A stretch of DNA of 64,000 nt from Pelecanus crispus (GCF_030463565.1 NC_134661.1:6348542-6412541); one strand, 5' to 3'. Positions 1-15,342 are shown, counted from the stretch's first letter. Notes: a model not told the origin generated them from the sequence alone. Made by a program: numbers and translations.

Positions 1-3000
1 CAGTGAAGTCCTACAGAATTATACAGCAACCTTTGCCGTCTATAATTAAGTATTAATAAATATTGTAAGAGTTTTTAATTATAGCATCTATACATACTTA
101 AATACACTATTATTTATATGTACTCATAACTGCTCACTAATTGCACACCAAGCCAACCTAGAATCACCTGAAAAATTCCACTTAAGCTTTGTAAATGATC
201 ATCGGTCAAAGGAATGTAACCATCCAAAAGTCTGCCTTCAAGAAAAAGGTGCCACAGCATTTCTTAAGTTAGTACCTAACACTATACACCTGTAAGAGCT
301 GGAGAACCCATTTCCCTCCAACCAAACTAATCTGCCCCATGTTCCCAGGGAAGCTGGAGGGAAGCAAGCACTGGAGGCTTTATTCTAGCTTGTGAAATTG
401 CTCCCAGTGCTGTGGTATGCAAGCCGTCTGAATAAAGCAGGCAAAGCAACAGAAGTTGTGCAAGAGAAGAACTGTGTACTCCACAGCTGCACGAACAATG
501 CCGATTTCACTTTGCCCCACAGCTGCTGCAAGTGGTCCTCATCAAGTTCTTAAAATTCGGTCTAATTGGGGCTTTGATACTCTGATAGGTTTAGGGAAAC
601 ATATTCCCAGTTGCACTACTGAAAGATAAAACCACAACAATCTGTCTTGGGGGCTGGATGAGTGTTAACGCCCTCCCTCCCCTGCAAGGGTAGAAATAGT
701 ACCTGAAAAAGTACCATGATTTTCCGCACAGTTTCTAGGACTGTCTTCAAGTCTTGCTAGGATTTATCCTCCCCACTCTCCAACCTGTGTGGCTTGTACT
801 TTTGACTCCACCAGTGAGGGGTAAGAATTTATGAAACTGTGATTTTGAATAGACTTTTCAAAATAGTTAAAAGTGCAAAGGACAGAAGGGAAGAGCAGAA
901 GCCAACCAAACTAAAACTGGTATGAATTGAGCAAATAATTACCAACAAAAGGGATGAATCCAGCTGGTACCAAAAGGTACCAGCAAGCGAACACCTTTTT
1001 TACGGATGATTTCTACTTTCACAGTTCTGAGGCAGGGCCATCCCAGAACTGTTAGCCCCACACAGACACAAAACTAAGGCACAGTTGTCCTGAGCTCACT
1101 CTCTGAGGCCAGGGACTGCAGCTGGGGCCAGAAAATGAGACTGGCCAAAGGACAAGGAGCCCTGCTGCTTAACACACCACCACTGGACAGGTTTTTTTGA
1201 CCTTACGGCATAGTGGAGTTTGGAGGACAGAATGGGAGGTGACTGATGCACTGAAGTGACTTTGTAAAGGACTTTCTGGGGAGTCCATTGGAGCTGCAAT
1301 GATCAGGGAGGCAGAAACATCTCAAGTCAGGCTTTCATACTCAATCACAAGGAAGAATGCCATTGCTACTGTACATCCAGACAGATGGGAGGTGATGGTG
1401 TGGACTTACATGTACAAACAGTATCACAGGAGGAAAGTTGTATCTTCAACTCTAGACCTGAGTGAGTTTAGTGCCTTTAATCACAAGCCAGGGGCTTGCA
1501 TCTAGCCACTAACACAAACATAATGCACACCAGTGAGATACAGTTTTGAGAACTGTCCGGGGCAGGCTCTTCCTCCCTCACTAAAACTCTTTCCAGTCTC
1601 TTATCTACCTGGACTTTTAAACAAAGATAAACTAGTGCAAATCACCCTTCAAACCTATGTGGAGCTCTGCACACAAGAGCTTTAAATCTTCTCCATCAAG
1701 CTAACTACACCAGTGGTTATAAATCTCAGGAGAGACAAGCACTTGGAAACAGGCTCACTCAGTGAGGAGTTGCAAAGCATGAGGGACCAGTGGGGGGTAT
1801 TTTTTTTGGCTTCAGCTCTGAGAGCATAAAGATAGATTTCACTTGGCTAAGCTGCAGAATGCAATTAAGGACCATGCAGCCTTCCCCTACTAGTGGAGAA
1901 GAAAAGTTTCTTACTGGAGCCAAATAACTTTGACAAAGTAAATAATTTGCCCAATGAAGATCTTCAAGCTTCTTGTTAGTGAACCAGAAAGGCAACAGCA
2001 AGTGCACTGAAAGGCAGGGCAGCAAATGTAATTCCTCTCTCAAAAAAATGCTTGGGGATTATAGGAAATTGCAGTAATAAGGAAATTAATTGTCACAATA
2101 ATTGAAAATAAAGAGAGAGGACTGCTAGACCAAGGACTTGCAGTGACAAAGCTCCAGCTAATGTTACACACAAGCTATATCCAAGTGGTGCACACACAAA
2201 AAATCCATTAAGACAGGGCTTTGGCCAAGGTTCTCTATCAGGACTCCCAAAAAAGCTATTGGCAGAGAGCATCCCTGTTACCTTTACACTGCAAGTAAGT
2301 AATGCAAGTGTGGACTGTCATCACCAGAGCCCAACGTAGCATGGTTACGGTACACACGCAAAGGACCTGCTGGCATAGAAAAATGCAGCCAGAACTGACA
2401 CCTCCCAGTGCATGCTCTGAGCTATTCCAGAACTGTTCTAACTCTGTCTCAGCAAACTACAGGTGCAACACTTTGCTAACTTGGTATGTTTTCTGTATGG
2501 GAGCTGGCTTACATGCCAACTGCCAGAAACATGGTATCAGAGTGGAAATCTGTCTGTGCTGATCTGTTCAGACACGTTAAAAGGAGTTTTTCTTAATTTA
2601 TGGCATCTCTGCTCCCTTTCTATACCAGGAAAACTCACAAAGACCCCTTCCCTTTTCTGTAGGAGAGTGTTAACACACAAACAGCTTTAATAAATGTCAT
2701 TTAAAAACATGTGTGCCCTGGGGTTTTGAAGAGGAATGCCCCAGTATCCTGCCAAGAACAGGTCAGTGTGGGAGAATTATGGATCTGTGGCACAAAACTT
2801 TAGGTTGAGATTTATCACCATATGCAAGTTGTACATCTTTTCAATGCCACGTATCCTTTCATCTAACAAATACAAAATCATGCTAAGACTACAGATCAAA
2901 ACCATGCTATACTTCTTAGGGCAAGGGGGAGATGGAAGAGGAATGCCAGCTTCATTTCTATCAGTCTAAGGTGGAACTATCTTCATAACTCTTGCCTTGG

Positions 3001-4494
3001 CTGAACTGAACTCAGCAAAAGGCCAGAGGGACAAGCCACCCATACTCCAGCATCACTGTACTGAAGGACAGAGACGACAGGGCTTTCCTGATGCCCCTAA
3101 CACAGGCTGACCCCTCATTCTCACCAGGGTGATAGTGTCTCACTTTTTATTACGTGTTCAGTCATCATTTCAGGGTGCTGCCTTGGAGCTGCAGAGGAAC
3201 ACTAGGGCTGCAGACCCAGGATGCAGTGATACAGCACAAAAAGGCAGACAAGAAACTGGGGAGGTGGGAATTGCCAAAACCAGACCTGGGATGCCTTTGT
3301 CCTGGTGACTGAGGCAAATAAACTCCACTGAAGTCAACAGGAGTTTTCTCATGGATTTTAGTGGAAGCAAGATTTCACCTTGGGATTGAATAAATGATCC
3401 TGTGGCTTTCTCTTCCCAAACTCCAGCCTTTCTTGAAGCAGACAGGCTGAAACACACTCCACACTAAGAACAGAAAATGAAAACATGACCTGGCAATCAC
3501 GGGACGGCTCCCGCAACCTTGTCTTTTATGAACGCCCACATGTCGTCATCGCTACACAAGCAAGAGCTGCCAGTGTGGGAGACTTTGGGGCAATATTCCA
3601 GCAAGAAAGGAGAAACAAATACCAAAACATGAGAGCAACAGCATTTTAACAGCTTGCCTGGAAGAGTAAATATTGACTAGTTAACTGGAAAAAGCCAGCT
3701 CATCCTCCTTTTTGGTGAGGGCAGTTCTGGCACAGAGGAGGAGCCCTCACAAGTTAGCAAGGACACTGGGCTTACAAAACCCTATAAGGAAGTTTCTCAG
3801 CAAATATTTCTGGAAAGTGGTACTGGACAGCTGATCTGCACAATGGCTCTGTTCATGAACAAAGGAACCCCAGAGCCTGTCTGCAGCCTCTGGAGAGTAA
3901 GCTAAAAACATACAAGGAATTCGCATGACACTAAGGGTAAGCAGGGCTGGGTTCTCTGCACACCTCCCTGTCCCAGCCGAGGAGGATGGCCACGGAGTTA
4001 GAACAGATTGCCAGAAACAGCAAGTGCTGCAGCAGAGCAGGAAACTAAACCCAGCTCCTCTAGGGCTGATGCTGGACACTGGTCTGCCCTCTTTTGTCAA
4101 GGAGTCCTTTCAAAAGGTTGAACGACTCAGCTTTTGCCTGCACCAGCTTTCCTTAGCAGTATTTGCTGTCCAAGCACCATCAGCATTTCAGTCAGCTGAT
4201 GGAGAACTGGCCAAAGCTATTTAGGGCATGAAGACCAAGCACAAAAGCACATCAACAATTTTCATCACAGTGTTAGGTACAAAGTCCACAGAAATGCATC
4301 TGTGAACTCACCAGTAAAAAATGTGAAAATTCAGAGTCCTTCTCATGCACAGTCTTTTACTAGTGTAATTGGAGTGCCCTACATGGTGACTGCCAGATAG
4401 CTGAAGTAAAAAGGCAGCTTTTGGGGGTTGTTACACAGCTCTAGAGTCATCTGACTCTCAGAGACATCACAGCCACTCTCACAATGAAAGCTCA

Positions 4495-4511
4495 GACACA
4501 CACACACACAC
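4495..4511 (+). repeat. CA microsatellite
   Basis: About eight CA units in the downstream intergenic region. Confidence 0.85.
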
Positions 4512-5741
4512 TGCTATTCCTGTAAATCATTAATGCAGCAGGCATGTTAGATCATAACTGACATTTAAGAGGCAGTCCCATTAACCCTAAGTCTGTTGGC
4601 AAGCACCCTGTAATCTTTTCTTTCCCTGTGTTTAGGAGAAAATACCACCCTGCCTGAACACCATGGAATATATGCTGTGGCCAAAATTCCAGGGAGTTTT
4701 TATGATGTCAAAAAAAAAAACCCCAAAAAAAGGAAAAGTCCTACAGTTAGCAATTCTGCCTTGTTCTCCACATTCTCACAAAATGTAGAAATCAGACCAC
4801 CCATTTCTTCCCTGCCTAAGTTACTACTATTCCCTGTCACCTGTCTGTGGCCAAAAAAGTGAATTGAGGATTGCATCTACTCCTTCACAATGACTCCTAT
4901 CTCCAGGCCTGATGTTGCTGGGAAAGACAAGTACAGCCTTGGATTCTGCACCAGCTCCCACATGAGGACAACTGTTTATTTTGGACTGCCAGAAAGATAA
5001 TATATTTGTTAGCAAATTCTGCAAGACAGAGGACAGGGAGCCTAACTGAAAGGAAGCAATTAATCATTAGTTTTCCTTACAGACATGGATTATCTGTCAA
5101 TAAGTGTCAACCCTCTAGAGAAAATGAGATCCAGAAATAATCCCAATTAGGCAGGAAAGTTTTCTGGGTTGCTTTAAAAATGGGAGGGGACTTGCTTTGC
5201 CAGAAGGCCCTGGTTCAGCTGCTCATTTCTTGTGCACAGTAGCAAAGGGACCATCAGCAATCCCTGAACAAGGGAGAAGGGAAACTCTCAGCATGGTGGG
5301 GTGGCATCAAGTTTCCTCACTCCCTGCCTTTTCAGCTCCTCCATCTCCCACACTGCCGGGTTGTACTGTCAATAGTGTGTAGCTTTAAACGTCTGTAGAA
5401 ATCTGGAAAACACACCACACACTCCGCAGGCACTGCAGGGGGCTCTCCGCCAGCTGGGCAGCAGTCCAGCCTGCACAGGAATTCAACACGCACACACACA
5501 TATGCTCCAAACTTTTCCACTGACTGCAAGATTTCAGGCAGGGCACTCCGCTCTCACTCAGTCCAGCACCCAGGATTTGAAGGTGAGAAGTCTGCAGCCC
5601 TCTAGCCTCATTCATGCCAGATGCAGGCTGGGTTCAGACTGTCCCACGCAACAGGCAGCGCTTACCTTGAACAACTAAGGCCAGAGATGCATTCCTGTGA
5701 TGGCCCAGGAGACCTGAGTCACTGTTTGGTGGGATGCTCGG

Positions 5742-5759
5742 ACACACACACACACACAG
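5742..5759 (+). repeat. CA microsatellite
   Basis: About nine AC units in the downstream intergenic region. Confidence 0.9.
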
Positions 5760-8444
5760 ACACAAAAGCTAGCTGTATTATAACCTGAGGGCCTCACAGA
5801 CATGACCATCACAAGGAAAGGATTTTACAGAAGCTACTGAAACAGGAGGAGCGGTGTGTTCTGGAAAGCTAAAGCACTGACCATAGTGCAGGAGTCTACC
5901 CCAGGGGTGTGGAGAGGCATGCTCCCCCTCTCCAGTTATGAGCACTTCTGCACCCCCCATGGAGGCGCTGGTGCATCCTTTCACTCAGGTCTGGCTGCCA
6001 CAAAGCCATCTGAACCAACTAAACTAAAACTCCACTGCTATCATAGCAACAAGGGATACATAATTGTGGTTGCACCGAGGGAAAACAGTCAGCATCACCT
6101 CCTCCGTCACATGCCCACTGTGAGAGGAGAGAGCAGAGAGGAGGATGCAATGACCTGCCTGCCCGGCATGCGGGCACAGCCTGCTGCCCACCTGTGTAGG
6201 GAGAGCACTCCAGGCCCTGTCTCCACATAGCACCAGGGCCCAGCTACCAGCTGAGCCCTTCCAGGAGCATCTTGCACCCTCCTGTGACGTCTCCTCAGGC
6301 CAGAGCACAAAGGCACTGGAGGGTGGGAGCAGGCCGTCAGAGCACAGGGGCAGGGAGCTCTTATAATTTGCCCGTCTGGAGAGAAAACACCCAGGCATCA
6401 GCCACTGCCCTCCTCCCGTGCTCCCAGTGGGATCCCAGCAAGGTCAGCCTTGCCACACAACTGCAAGGATGCAGTCCTGAAACCCAAGGTCTTACCTGTA
6501 GCAAAAACCCCAATTCCTCACCCCATCCCCAGGACTTGCAGCCCAGCAGGCAGCCCTGAAGACCCCGTCTCTCCCCACTTCTCGTGGAGCACGGTGCCCT
6601 CTCCTGGGGGCCTGAGGAAGCGGCTGGAGAAGCGTTTCCCAGCCGGAGCGGGGTGAAACTCCGCAAGGTTCCCACCAGGGACCCACTGCCTTGGGGCTGG
6701 AAGGGAGGAACGGGGGCTTAAAACAGAGATTCCCAGCTGTTAGGTGAGATCCCGCTTCCTTATATGAGCTTCTGTCGGCCACGGCCTCCAAACACAGACC
6801 AGCTTAACAGAACTGAAGAATAAAGCTCTCCATTTGCAAACTGCTGTCCCCATCTCCTAGACCTGCCACCACTCAGCACCAGCCTGCAGAGGATGCTGTA
6901 TGGAAAGCAAGAAAAGCTCAAGGATCACACAAATGCTTGGAAGCTGAGAGGAAATGAACAAGTTTTCTGTAGGGCAGGTCCCCCAAATCTTTCCCTCAGA
7001 TGCCTCCGCCAACATAATTTCTTCACACAAGTATACCTCTGGTTATGTTTTTCCCTACAGTCTCTATGCCTTACACCACCCTCACTGTATACTCCTGGCT
7101 GAAAAACTACAAATGCCTCTTCCAAATGCTACACCCTACACACGTTCTCCCTTTGCTCTTCCACCTCTGCCACCTGCTTTGCTCTGCCACTCCCTGGAAT
7201 TCACCAGCAAGCCTGAGGCAGGGATTTATAGCCCTGCATCACTCTCCTTCTTCACAGAAGCGGTCAGTTTCTGCTTGGTACCTGGTATAACTGGCTAAGG
7301 CCAGAGTGCTGTACACATTTCTCTATAATCTCCCTGGCATCACTTGCTGAGTGATCCGAGCATCCTAGCTCCTTAAAGACACTACCCATTGCCCTCTGCA
7401 TCCGTCCCTGTGTCAAAGAGGAGAGAAGCCTGCACTAGGCATACACTCCCCTGACAAGGAGGTATCTGCAGGCAAAGAAGACATGTGGAAAGGGGGCCCC
7501 AGCAAACAGATGCACAGGTGGCCAACTGGAGACGTACAATATTGTCTCCTCCCACTCACCTCACCACTCACTGCACTAGGGATGCAGCACCAGACACTAG
7601 CTCCAGCTGTTTGCAAAGCAAGCCGCAGGGTGTGGGGAGCATGGCAACATGACAAGCACCGCATTTGCACTGCAGGATCTACTGCCTGACCTGGTAAGAC
7701 AGACCTGTTTTGCCAGGCTTAGCTAGAAGAAAGAGAAGTAATCCAGGGCTGCAAGGCAGTAACCTAGAGAAAGATGAGAAATGTTTTTGAGATTTTTAGC
7801 TCCCACACCAGCCCTCCCCACACCCTTAACAGCAACATCCACTGGAGGGGAGCTGGCCATTTCTTTAATTGTTTTAAAAATACCTCCTTTATCCCTTCTC
7901 CAAGCCTACAGCATGTCCTGGCTATTCTGTGCCTGCCACAGTTTATACAGAGAATGATACAGGGTGCATTCTGAGCAGCTTTGGGGCTTTTATGTACAGC
8001 AGAGCATTACCTAACAAGTGTAGGTAAAAGAGGAGCCCTGGGTTCTGACAGAAAGCTGAACCCAGTTCCCTGGAGCAAATACTGAGTGTACAAAATACAA
8101 AATCAGCTTTGCAAGGGACGATAAAGCACCCTACAGCTAAAAGTACTCATGCCAAACAACTGAAAGAGGCAGAGAGAGCAGCAGCACAGGCAGGTGGGAG
8201 GGTCGGGGGAATCGGTGCTGGGTAGATTTGGCATGGGGAGAAGACTGCTATTTCATTTGGATGGGAAAGCTAACAGCCTTGAATGAGACAGCAGCCCTGC
8301 TAGGCCAGATGTATTCACATGTTATGAGACAGCCTGTGCAGTCCAGAGGCCTGCTGCAAAGCTTGCTGAAGCCGGCATTTCCACTGACTTTTGGCAAGCC
8401 TTAGATCTGTCCCTCCTCAAACAAGGCAGAGAAAGGAAGCGCTG

Positions 8445-8580
8445 TCATCCCTGTTTCATGAGGCGCTGGGGCTTTCTCACAGTCATGCAGGGTGTTGTTG
8501 GAGTTGAGTAGGGAACTGGACCCAGTACTTCTGCTTTACCCACCAAAGCAGCTGGTTTGCATACCTACACACTGCAGTGA
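8445..8580 (+). mobile_element. Possible MIR-like SINE remnant
   Basis: CCCTGTTTCATGAGGCGCTG, CTCACAGTCATGCAG and GGAACTGGACCCAGTACTTC follow the order of MIR landmarks. Highly diverged. Confidence 0.33.
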
Positions 8581-9339
8581 CTGTGGCAAGTGCTCTGCCC
8601 AGTTGCTTATTACTTGTGGTGTCCCCTCCCCCAATAAAAAAAAAAGCTGGCATTTGCCACCCTGCTGACATTGGAGCAGATATCTCCTTAGCACAGCTAG
8701 AACTTGGGAGGCTGGAAGAGCAAGGAAGATGAGCTCAGGTGGGAAGCAACAACAGCAGGGGCAGGCAGATTCCAGAGAAGCAGAGATCCCTTTTTCCTGC
8801 CAGCTGCCCTAGTGAAGAGCCAGAGTGAAAATAACGGATATTTATAAGCAAACCTGTCTCTAAGACAGCAGTTTCCAAAGTCTAATGATGGGGCTTGGAC
8901 TTGTTCATTGCGTGATTCAGACAGCATTGCATAAAGCTGCTGGAAAGCTCCTGCTTGTCCCCTGAGCATATTCCCGAGAAGTTGTGAGTTAAAGGAGGGC
9001 CTGAGTCCATCTGCAGTGGATTCAAGCAAGCTGGGTACCAGCAGGTTCTGTCTCTTCAGAGGTGCAGTCAGAGCCAGCAGACATGCTGGAGCAAACCAGG
9101 CTGTGCAGAAGAAATATAAAAGCCTCCTCCCAGGGAAAGCCAACCACCCACTCCCTGTCTTGAAACAGCAAGGTAAGAAGCCAAGGAGCCCGATAATTGC
9201 GCCTCTTGCTTTGACCCTTTGGTTTCTCACACCTGCAACAGCACTGACCAGAGTCCAAGAAGCCATGGTGCAATGCACTGTGAAATGTGAGCAAGGACTG
9301 CACCTGCCTCAAAGATTTTGCAGCAGTGGAAAGAATGTC

Positions 9340-9450
9340 AGGGATGTGGAAACCCACCTGTCCCCAAAACCAAGGCGAAAACCCAAGTCTGCAGATTGCC
9401 GTTACTATGCCTTAACCACTGGGCTGGTCTCAAACCAGACCTGGTAGCAT
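9340..9450 (+). mobile_element. Possible MIR-like SINE 3' remnant
   Basis: AAAACCCAAGTCTGCAGATT followed by CCTTAACCACTGGGCTGGTC resembles the 3' end of MIR-type SINEs. Confidence 0.28.
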
Positions 9451-12400
9451 GGGCAACCACTTACAAATTCACCGCAAAAACCACATCCAATGGGCTTGTT
9501 GTTGTTTCTTGCTGACTTAGATACAATGTGTTGAAAGTGCAGCTTCCCCAGCCAAGTAGGAGGGGAGGATTAAAAACAGGAAAGGTCAAAACAGCCTCCT
9601 CTTTGTATGAAGAGAAAACAGGGCTGGGCTCTGCAGCATGGGGCAGCACCTGGACAGCATGTTCTGAGGCAGAATAATTGCAGTGATCAGCTCTCCGCCC
9701 TGCTCTTCACTAGACAGACAGTCTTTCCAATCAGCCCATTTCAACACAGGACAGAGGAAACTTCCCAGAAAATGCCTCTTTGCTCACTCCAGGAAGGACC
9801 TAAGTGCTACAACAACGTCACGCGGACTATTAGAAACCAGAGAAGGCCAGAGCAGCCTTCTCTGTGCTGGGTGGAACACAGAGAAGCTTGCCCTTTTCTA
9901 GAAAAAGTTGTCTGAAGCCTGTTTTGTCAATCATGTTTAAACACTTACCCCAGTAAGTCACCTCCTAAGCAGGGTTCATGGAGTTACAGGACAAGTGAGT
10001 GACAGTATTACACGAGAACTCGGGCTCCTGGCTCTCTAGTCTAGTCTCTAGTCAGGCATCCAGTCACATGCACTTGTTTGGAGGAGACCAGGGAGTCTCC
10101 GCCTCTGCATCCAGCCTCAGACCCTGCCTCTTCACTGATCCCGCAACAAAATGCACCTCTGTCCAGTCGTCGTTGCAGTTCTCCAGTCTTGCAGAGTTAC
10201 CCTCTGGATGAAGAACTGGGCAGGAAGGCAGCAGAGGACTGCATTGATCAAGAGTCCTGCTAGGCTATGATGCCCTCTCACCCTGCACATCCACCCTGAC
10301 CTTTTTTTGCTGCTTAGCAGACACAGCTGGAGTTTGCAAAGCAGACAGATGGGCCTCATTAGTACCTCTCCAAGCAAGCGAACAATGAGATGTGCAGTTA
10401 TTCACAGGGACATGCACTGAATCTCAGAAGGGCTGGGATTATGCTCAGGTTCTGACAGATGCTAGAGGAGAAAAAAATTCATAGCTCTTTCCTCCAACAG
10501 TGCCTGGAGAGCTAGGAACTCAAAACCACAGAATTTCATTACCATGGCCTCTCTCCACTGCTACTTTGAGCCCTTCTTACAGCAACAAAATAAACACACA
10601 ACCTACTAACTCAATACCTTTTGTTGGATGTGAGGTGGACTCAAATACTAAGCTAGTCCCTGCTTCTGAGGTTAGTACAAGTAGCAAGGAAAGAGCTGTT
10701 ACCAGTAAGGCCACAACTAAGAACTGTGGGCTTAGCATTAGGCTTACTAGAGACAAGGCAGGGGAATAGGGGAGAGGAAACAGCAGTTGTTATTTGACAC
10801 TGACCATCACTGTCCCAGGTACCAAACTTTGGTCCGGTCCCTTCAGTATCACTCAGAGGATGCACAGTCTGCTTTGGAAATAACGTCCCCCCACGACGCT
10901 TTACAAAAATCTCCTGTATGTTGGCAATGCAACATGGCAAGTGAAAGTGCTTCCCCATTCCTATGGAGAGAAGAGCTGTCAAACAGCAGCTGTGCGCTGA
11001 TATGACAGACCAGCTGCCAACACGCCATAAATCTGTCCTAGAACAACCAGCGCCCATGCAGATCTGCCAGTCACACCTGAAAGCTGGCCTGTGGCATTCC
11101 CAGCTAAGCCAGCCTGAAGCCTTCCCAGCCTACATCCAGTCTTCAACATTTTATTCACTGTTATTCATGTCCATGCTCCACACACCTCCTTTGCCCCTAC
11201 TTCTTCACACACACTCTCAGCTCCTAGCTTCTAAGAGAGTACATTATTTCAAATAATTTTCCTACAGAAAGAAGACAAAAAACTTTGAACAGGAAAAAAG
11301 CCCTCAGTCAAGGAAAGCTTAAGTATCACCTCTGTGGAGATGCAGTGTCCTCCTTCTTTTCCTTTCTAAAAAGAGTAAATTTGCATTGAACATCCTTGGA
11401 AACATGTTCGAGTCCCGGAGTGCCCTCTTCTGACGTGCCCCTGAGCCCAAGCAGAGCCCTAGGTGGAGATGACCAGCTTACACAGGCGCCAGCCTTTGGA
11501 GCAGGTTGCAGCTGAACCCCAGGAACAGGGAGAAAAAGCAGGAGCAAAACTGAAATGGACCTTAGATCCTACTGCAGCAGACAAGCAGGAAAAAATAGTT
11601 CTGTGGAAATCGTGACTTTCCTCAGCCTATTTCTGAGAGTGTCAATCTGTCGCATTGCTGGTGCTTCCTCAGGGACTCTCCACCTCAGTACTCCTTGTTG
11701 GAAAGACTGGATGAGCTCAGACAAGATGAAGTTTACTGGGTATTTCACAGCAGCACTTGTCCAACCTGCAGTGCTCTCAGGCTCAGTTTAAAGGGGGAGA
11801 AATACTGCCAGCAAAGAGGAGGTTAGGAATACTGTAATGCCTGTACATTCTCCAACTGAGTGTCTCGTGCCATCTCTCAGCTTCACGGGAGGTGCCTGAT
11901 CTAGCCACAGACATGACTGCAAGGTTGTGCCCATCTATGGTTCTGTCAAGAAACCAGCTTCCGTCAGCGTGTCAGGTCAGCCACTAGCAGCACTGTGGAA
12001 AGCCACCTAGATACCTTCTTTTCCAGAACCAGCCATAATAAAGAACCCCTTCTGCAGAGACAGAAAGGAGACGAAGGTGGATTGCCTATGCAATCCTGAT
12101 GCACTACCCAACAGGTTTGGTCACAACACCCCTCTCTGCCCGAGGCAACTCTAGGCAGGGAATCCAGCTGAGGCAGATCAGCAATTTGTGGTTTGACCCT
12201 TTACCCATGAGCTCGCAAACCACACGTTATTTATTTTTTAATAGAGATCATAAATTAGCTGTCCCAAACCTGCCTCCTTACAATAAGATCATACATTTGC
12301 TTTAATTAGGATCAAAGCAAAAAGAAAAGGAAAAAAAAATGAGAAGCCCCTCCCTCAAGCTTGATAACAAAGCCAGAAAAGCAAACTACAAAATGCCTTT

Positions 12401-15342
12401 AAAAATGTTTTGTTTTGGATGCAGCTCCACCTTTTGGCGCAAACCTCTTTGCATCCACATCTGCATTCAAAAAGCAAGATCCTTCATCCAGCTAAACCTG
12501 AGCCAGGTAGGCAATTCTTGCAGTCTCTTCCTCAGGCCCCGAGGCACATACTCCTTGGACTTGTACTGCTCACTCCAACAAGTCTGTTTTACTAGTAGTC
12601 TTCTCGTTATTGATGGCTTTTTGCTGAATGTCAGCACTGCACAGAGTGCAACATCCTGACTTGTGAATTGTGAAAAAATGAGGGGAGCCTTAGCACTTCC
12701 TATCAGAAATCTCACCTACGGCTCAGTCTTTGTGATAGGAACACCATTAGCAGCAACTTCACCACCTCATTCCCAGTGGTCTCAGCCGGGATCAATAGAC
12801 TGCCTCTATGCTACATTCTGGCTGCCTGCTAGCATTACCCATGACAACAATTACGCATTAGCAGGGACTAAAGGAAGAGAGGCCCTGGCTCCTTTACCTG
12901 CTGCCAGGAAGGCTGGTTCTGTGCCAAAGACACTAGATGAGAAACAACTTGTAGGCAGACTCCATGTGTTACTTTAAATGAGTTGTTGGGTCAAGATCTT
13001 TGCAGCACTGACCCCCAACTTCCCCCTGAAATCAGCATTAAAATGTGATCTATTCTTGTCATCAGTGAGAGTAACAACCTCCCTTTCTCTGCCTCATCTC
13101 TTTAGCCTGCAGGTTCTCCAAGGGGCAGCACTGACTCCACCTGTTTGCATGGTAAGCAGCAAAATGGAGTCCCTGCCTTGATTTGAAACTCGAATGCAAA
13201 GCTGTCCAGCTGTCCACTACCTGTAGCTGCACCTGTGTTTACTACCAGGAACCAAACATTTGCCGCATTCCTCTGGAAAACAGTGGTAACTCCTAATTAT
13301 TGTCAAGTTATCAGTCTCCCACCACCACCCCAGAACAGGAATCAAACTGGAGAGGAACATGGAGCAGCCACAGTCATTTAAAATGGATCTTTACTGTACT
13401 GTACTTTTCACATTAAACATGAGGTTACGGGCTATGACAACATGAAACAGTCACACAAACAGCACCAGAGAGAGGTGCAATTGGTTCTTTAACTGCATTT
13501 GTTTCTTTATTTGATTTAAGGTCAGGGGTTACCAAGGGGAGAGGCAACAAGCAGGGCAAGAGTTTTGGTTTTGATTTACTGGCACTGTAGAGCCCTGTTC
13601 AACATGTGTAAACTTCTATGAGGGGTAGAGCCAACTGGAGGGATGTGGGGGAATACTATGAACACAGACACTACAACGTTGATCTGCAGTGTGACTCTGA
13701 CCTTCCAGACCAACTCACCCAAGACAGCAGTTGCTTGGCTGAAAACCTTGAAGCTCCACATTTAATTCTTATGAAGGGTGATACTTGCACAGGGTAAAAT
13801 CCATCTCTCTGAATAGAGTCAGGACTTAGACACCACAGATGGTTCCCTAAGCCCTCAAAGTTCAAATTTAGAGTCTCAGCTGCAAACTGCTCCTCCATAC
13901 AGTGGGGGTGCAATGGAAGAGAACTGTATTCTCCATGCTGTAATCATCCAGACAACGAAATAGCGCACTGTTTGCTCTTACCATGTTTTGCGCTTTACAA
14001 GCTGCGTTTCCAATAAAGCACAATGCTGTTAAAAAAACTCCTCCTTAATGAAATGCAGAGGATTCAGAACATCTCTCCCTATGTTTCTAAAGTTGCTCTT
14101 ATGATTCAGCCCATGCCTTGCTCCTCATCCAGCTCCTCCCGCTTTCTCCCTGTAGTATCATGTTAGATCACAGCCCCATTGGTACAGCCTGCCCTTCCCA
14201 TCCTGCTCAGCTGTTAACCTGCAGACTGGCCAAGAGACCTGCCTAGCACTGCATTCTGCACCTGGACCAACACATCTATCCTCAGAGGCTCGTGCTTTTC
14301 GGTTTGGATCCCAACAGCTTCCAAACATACAAATCTGCTTCCTGATCCACCTGCTCTGGCACTCTGTCACTGCACATGCAGACCAATCTAATCAGAGTCA
14401 CAGTGGGGCATGGAGCTTGTGCAGCCGTTTTGCAAAAGGAACTTCCTCTCTGCTCCATCTTGTGCCATTCCATCCCCACAGAGTTTCAAGGATGTGAGTG
14501 AAAACAACTCCGTTCATCTAGCTTGTGATACTGCATGTTTTAAAAATGGAGCTATAATAAATACAGCATTGCTCTGAAGCATTTTGGACCAATGTAACAC
14601 ATACTGTGTCTGGGAAACAGAACTGCAAAAAAAAAAATTAATCCTTCTTCTCTTCTCTGGATGTTTCCAGAAATTTTAAGATGCTGTGGTTGAGAATTCA
14701 AAGGATGTTATGTATCTTTAAAATATTATTACAAATAGCAAACAAACCCTTGGTTTCACAGATAACAAAAAGACTCTGATCCCATTAAAACAGATAATTG
14801 GCTCAAATCCTAAGTTTGGGGTTTTTTCTTCCAAAAGCACAGGTTTATCCTTGAAAATGTCTCCTGGACAGAGCAACTTTAGGCTGTTTCTCTGTGGTGC
14901 ATGCTACTTGATTCCTTGAGATTCAGTGCATTTCAGTTAATTGTCTCTCAGGTGTTTTCCTCTTTTTCCCTTCCTTTTTCTTAAAAAAAAAAAATCCTAA
15001 ACATTGTTACCTGAAAAAATTACCTAGGAGAAGGTGAGCAGATGGCAGGGGGAGAAAGAGAGGCTGAACTGGATTTTCCCGGTGCCAGATTGCAACCTGA
15101 AGCACAACCTCATATTGTCATTCCTTTTCATTTTCCATTTTTCTCTTCTCTGGTGTAACAGATAATAACAGAGGGAGCAGCAGGGGTAATACGTTCGTAG
15201 GTGGCTGCTGGATTTTCAAATGATTTCTTACCAATGTGTTCTGTGTAGGCAGAGCAGAGACCTGACACTGAGAACTGAAAGCAGATGATGCACCCTTTTT
15301 ACAGGTGGAAGCTTGCAGAGCAAAATCACTTCATGGGAAACT

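Larger units (their letters stand above)
1..15342. other. Intergenic region downstream of ALG9, no gene recognised
   Basis: No open frame in either strand of this 15 kb could be matched to a known protein, and none shows splice-bounded exon structure. The longest (8697-9278, minus, 193 codons) has no recognisable domain. By vertebrate synteny the next gene is expected to be PPP2R1B, but its GC-rich first exon is not seen. Contents: three CA or SINE-like remnants listed separately, and a plus-strand AATAAA near 14012. Long alternative 3' UTRs of ALG9 could extend into the right edge. Confidence 0.6.

Noticed and set aside
8697-9278. 193-codon minus-strand open frame downstream of ALG9
   Set aside because: No recognisable domain, low-quality composition and no splice context that would tie it to a gene.
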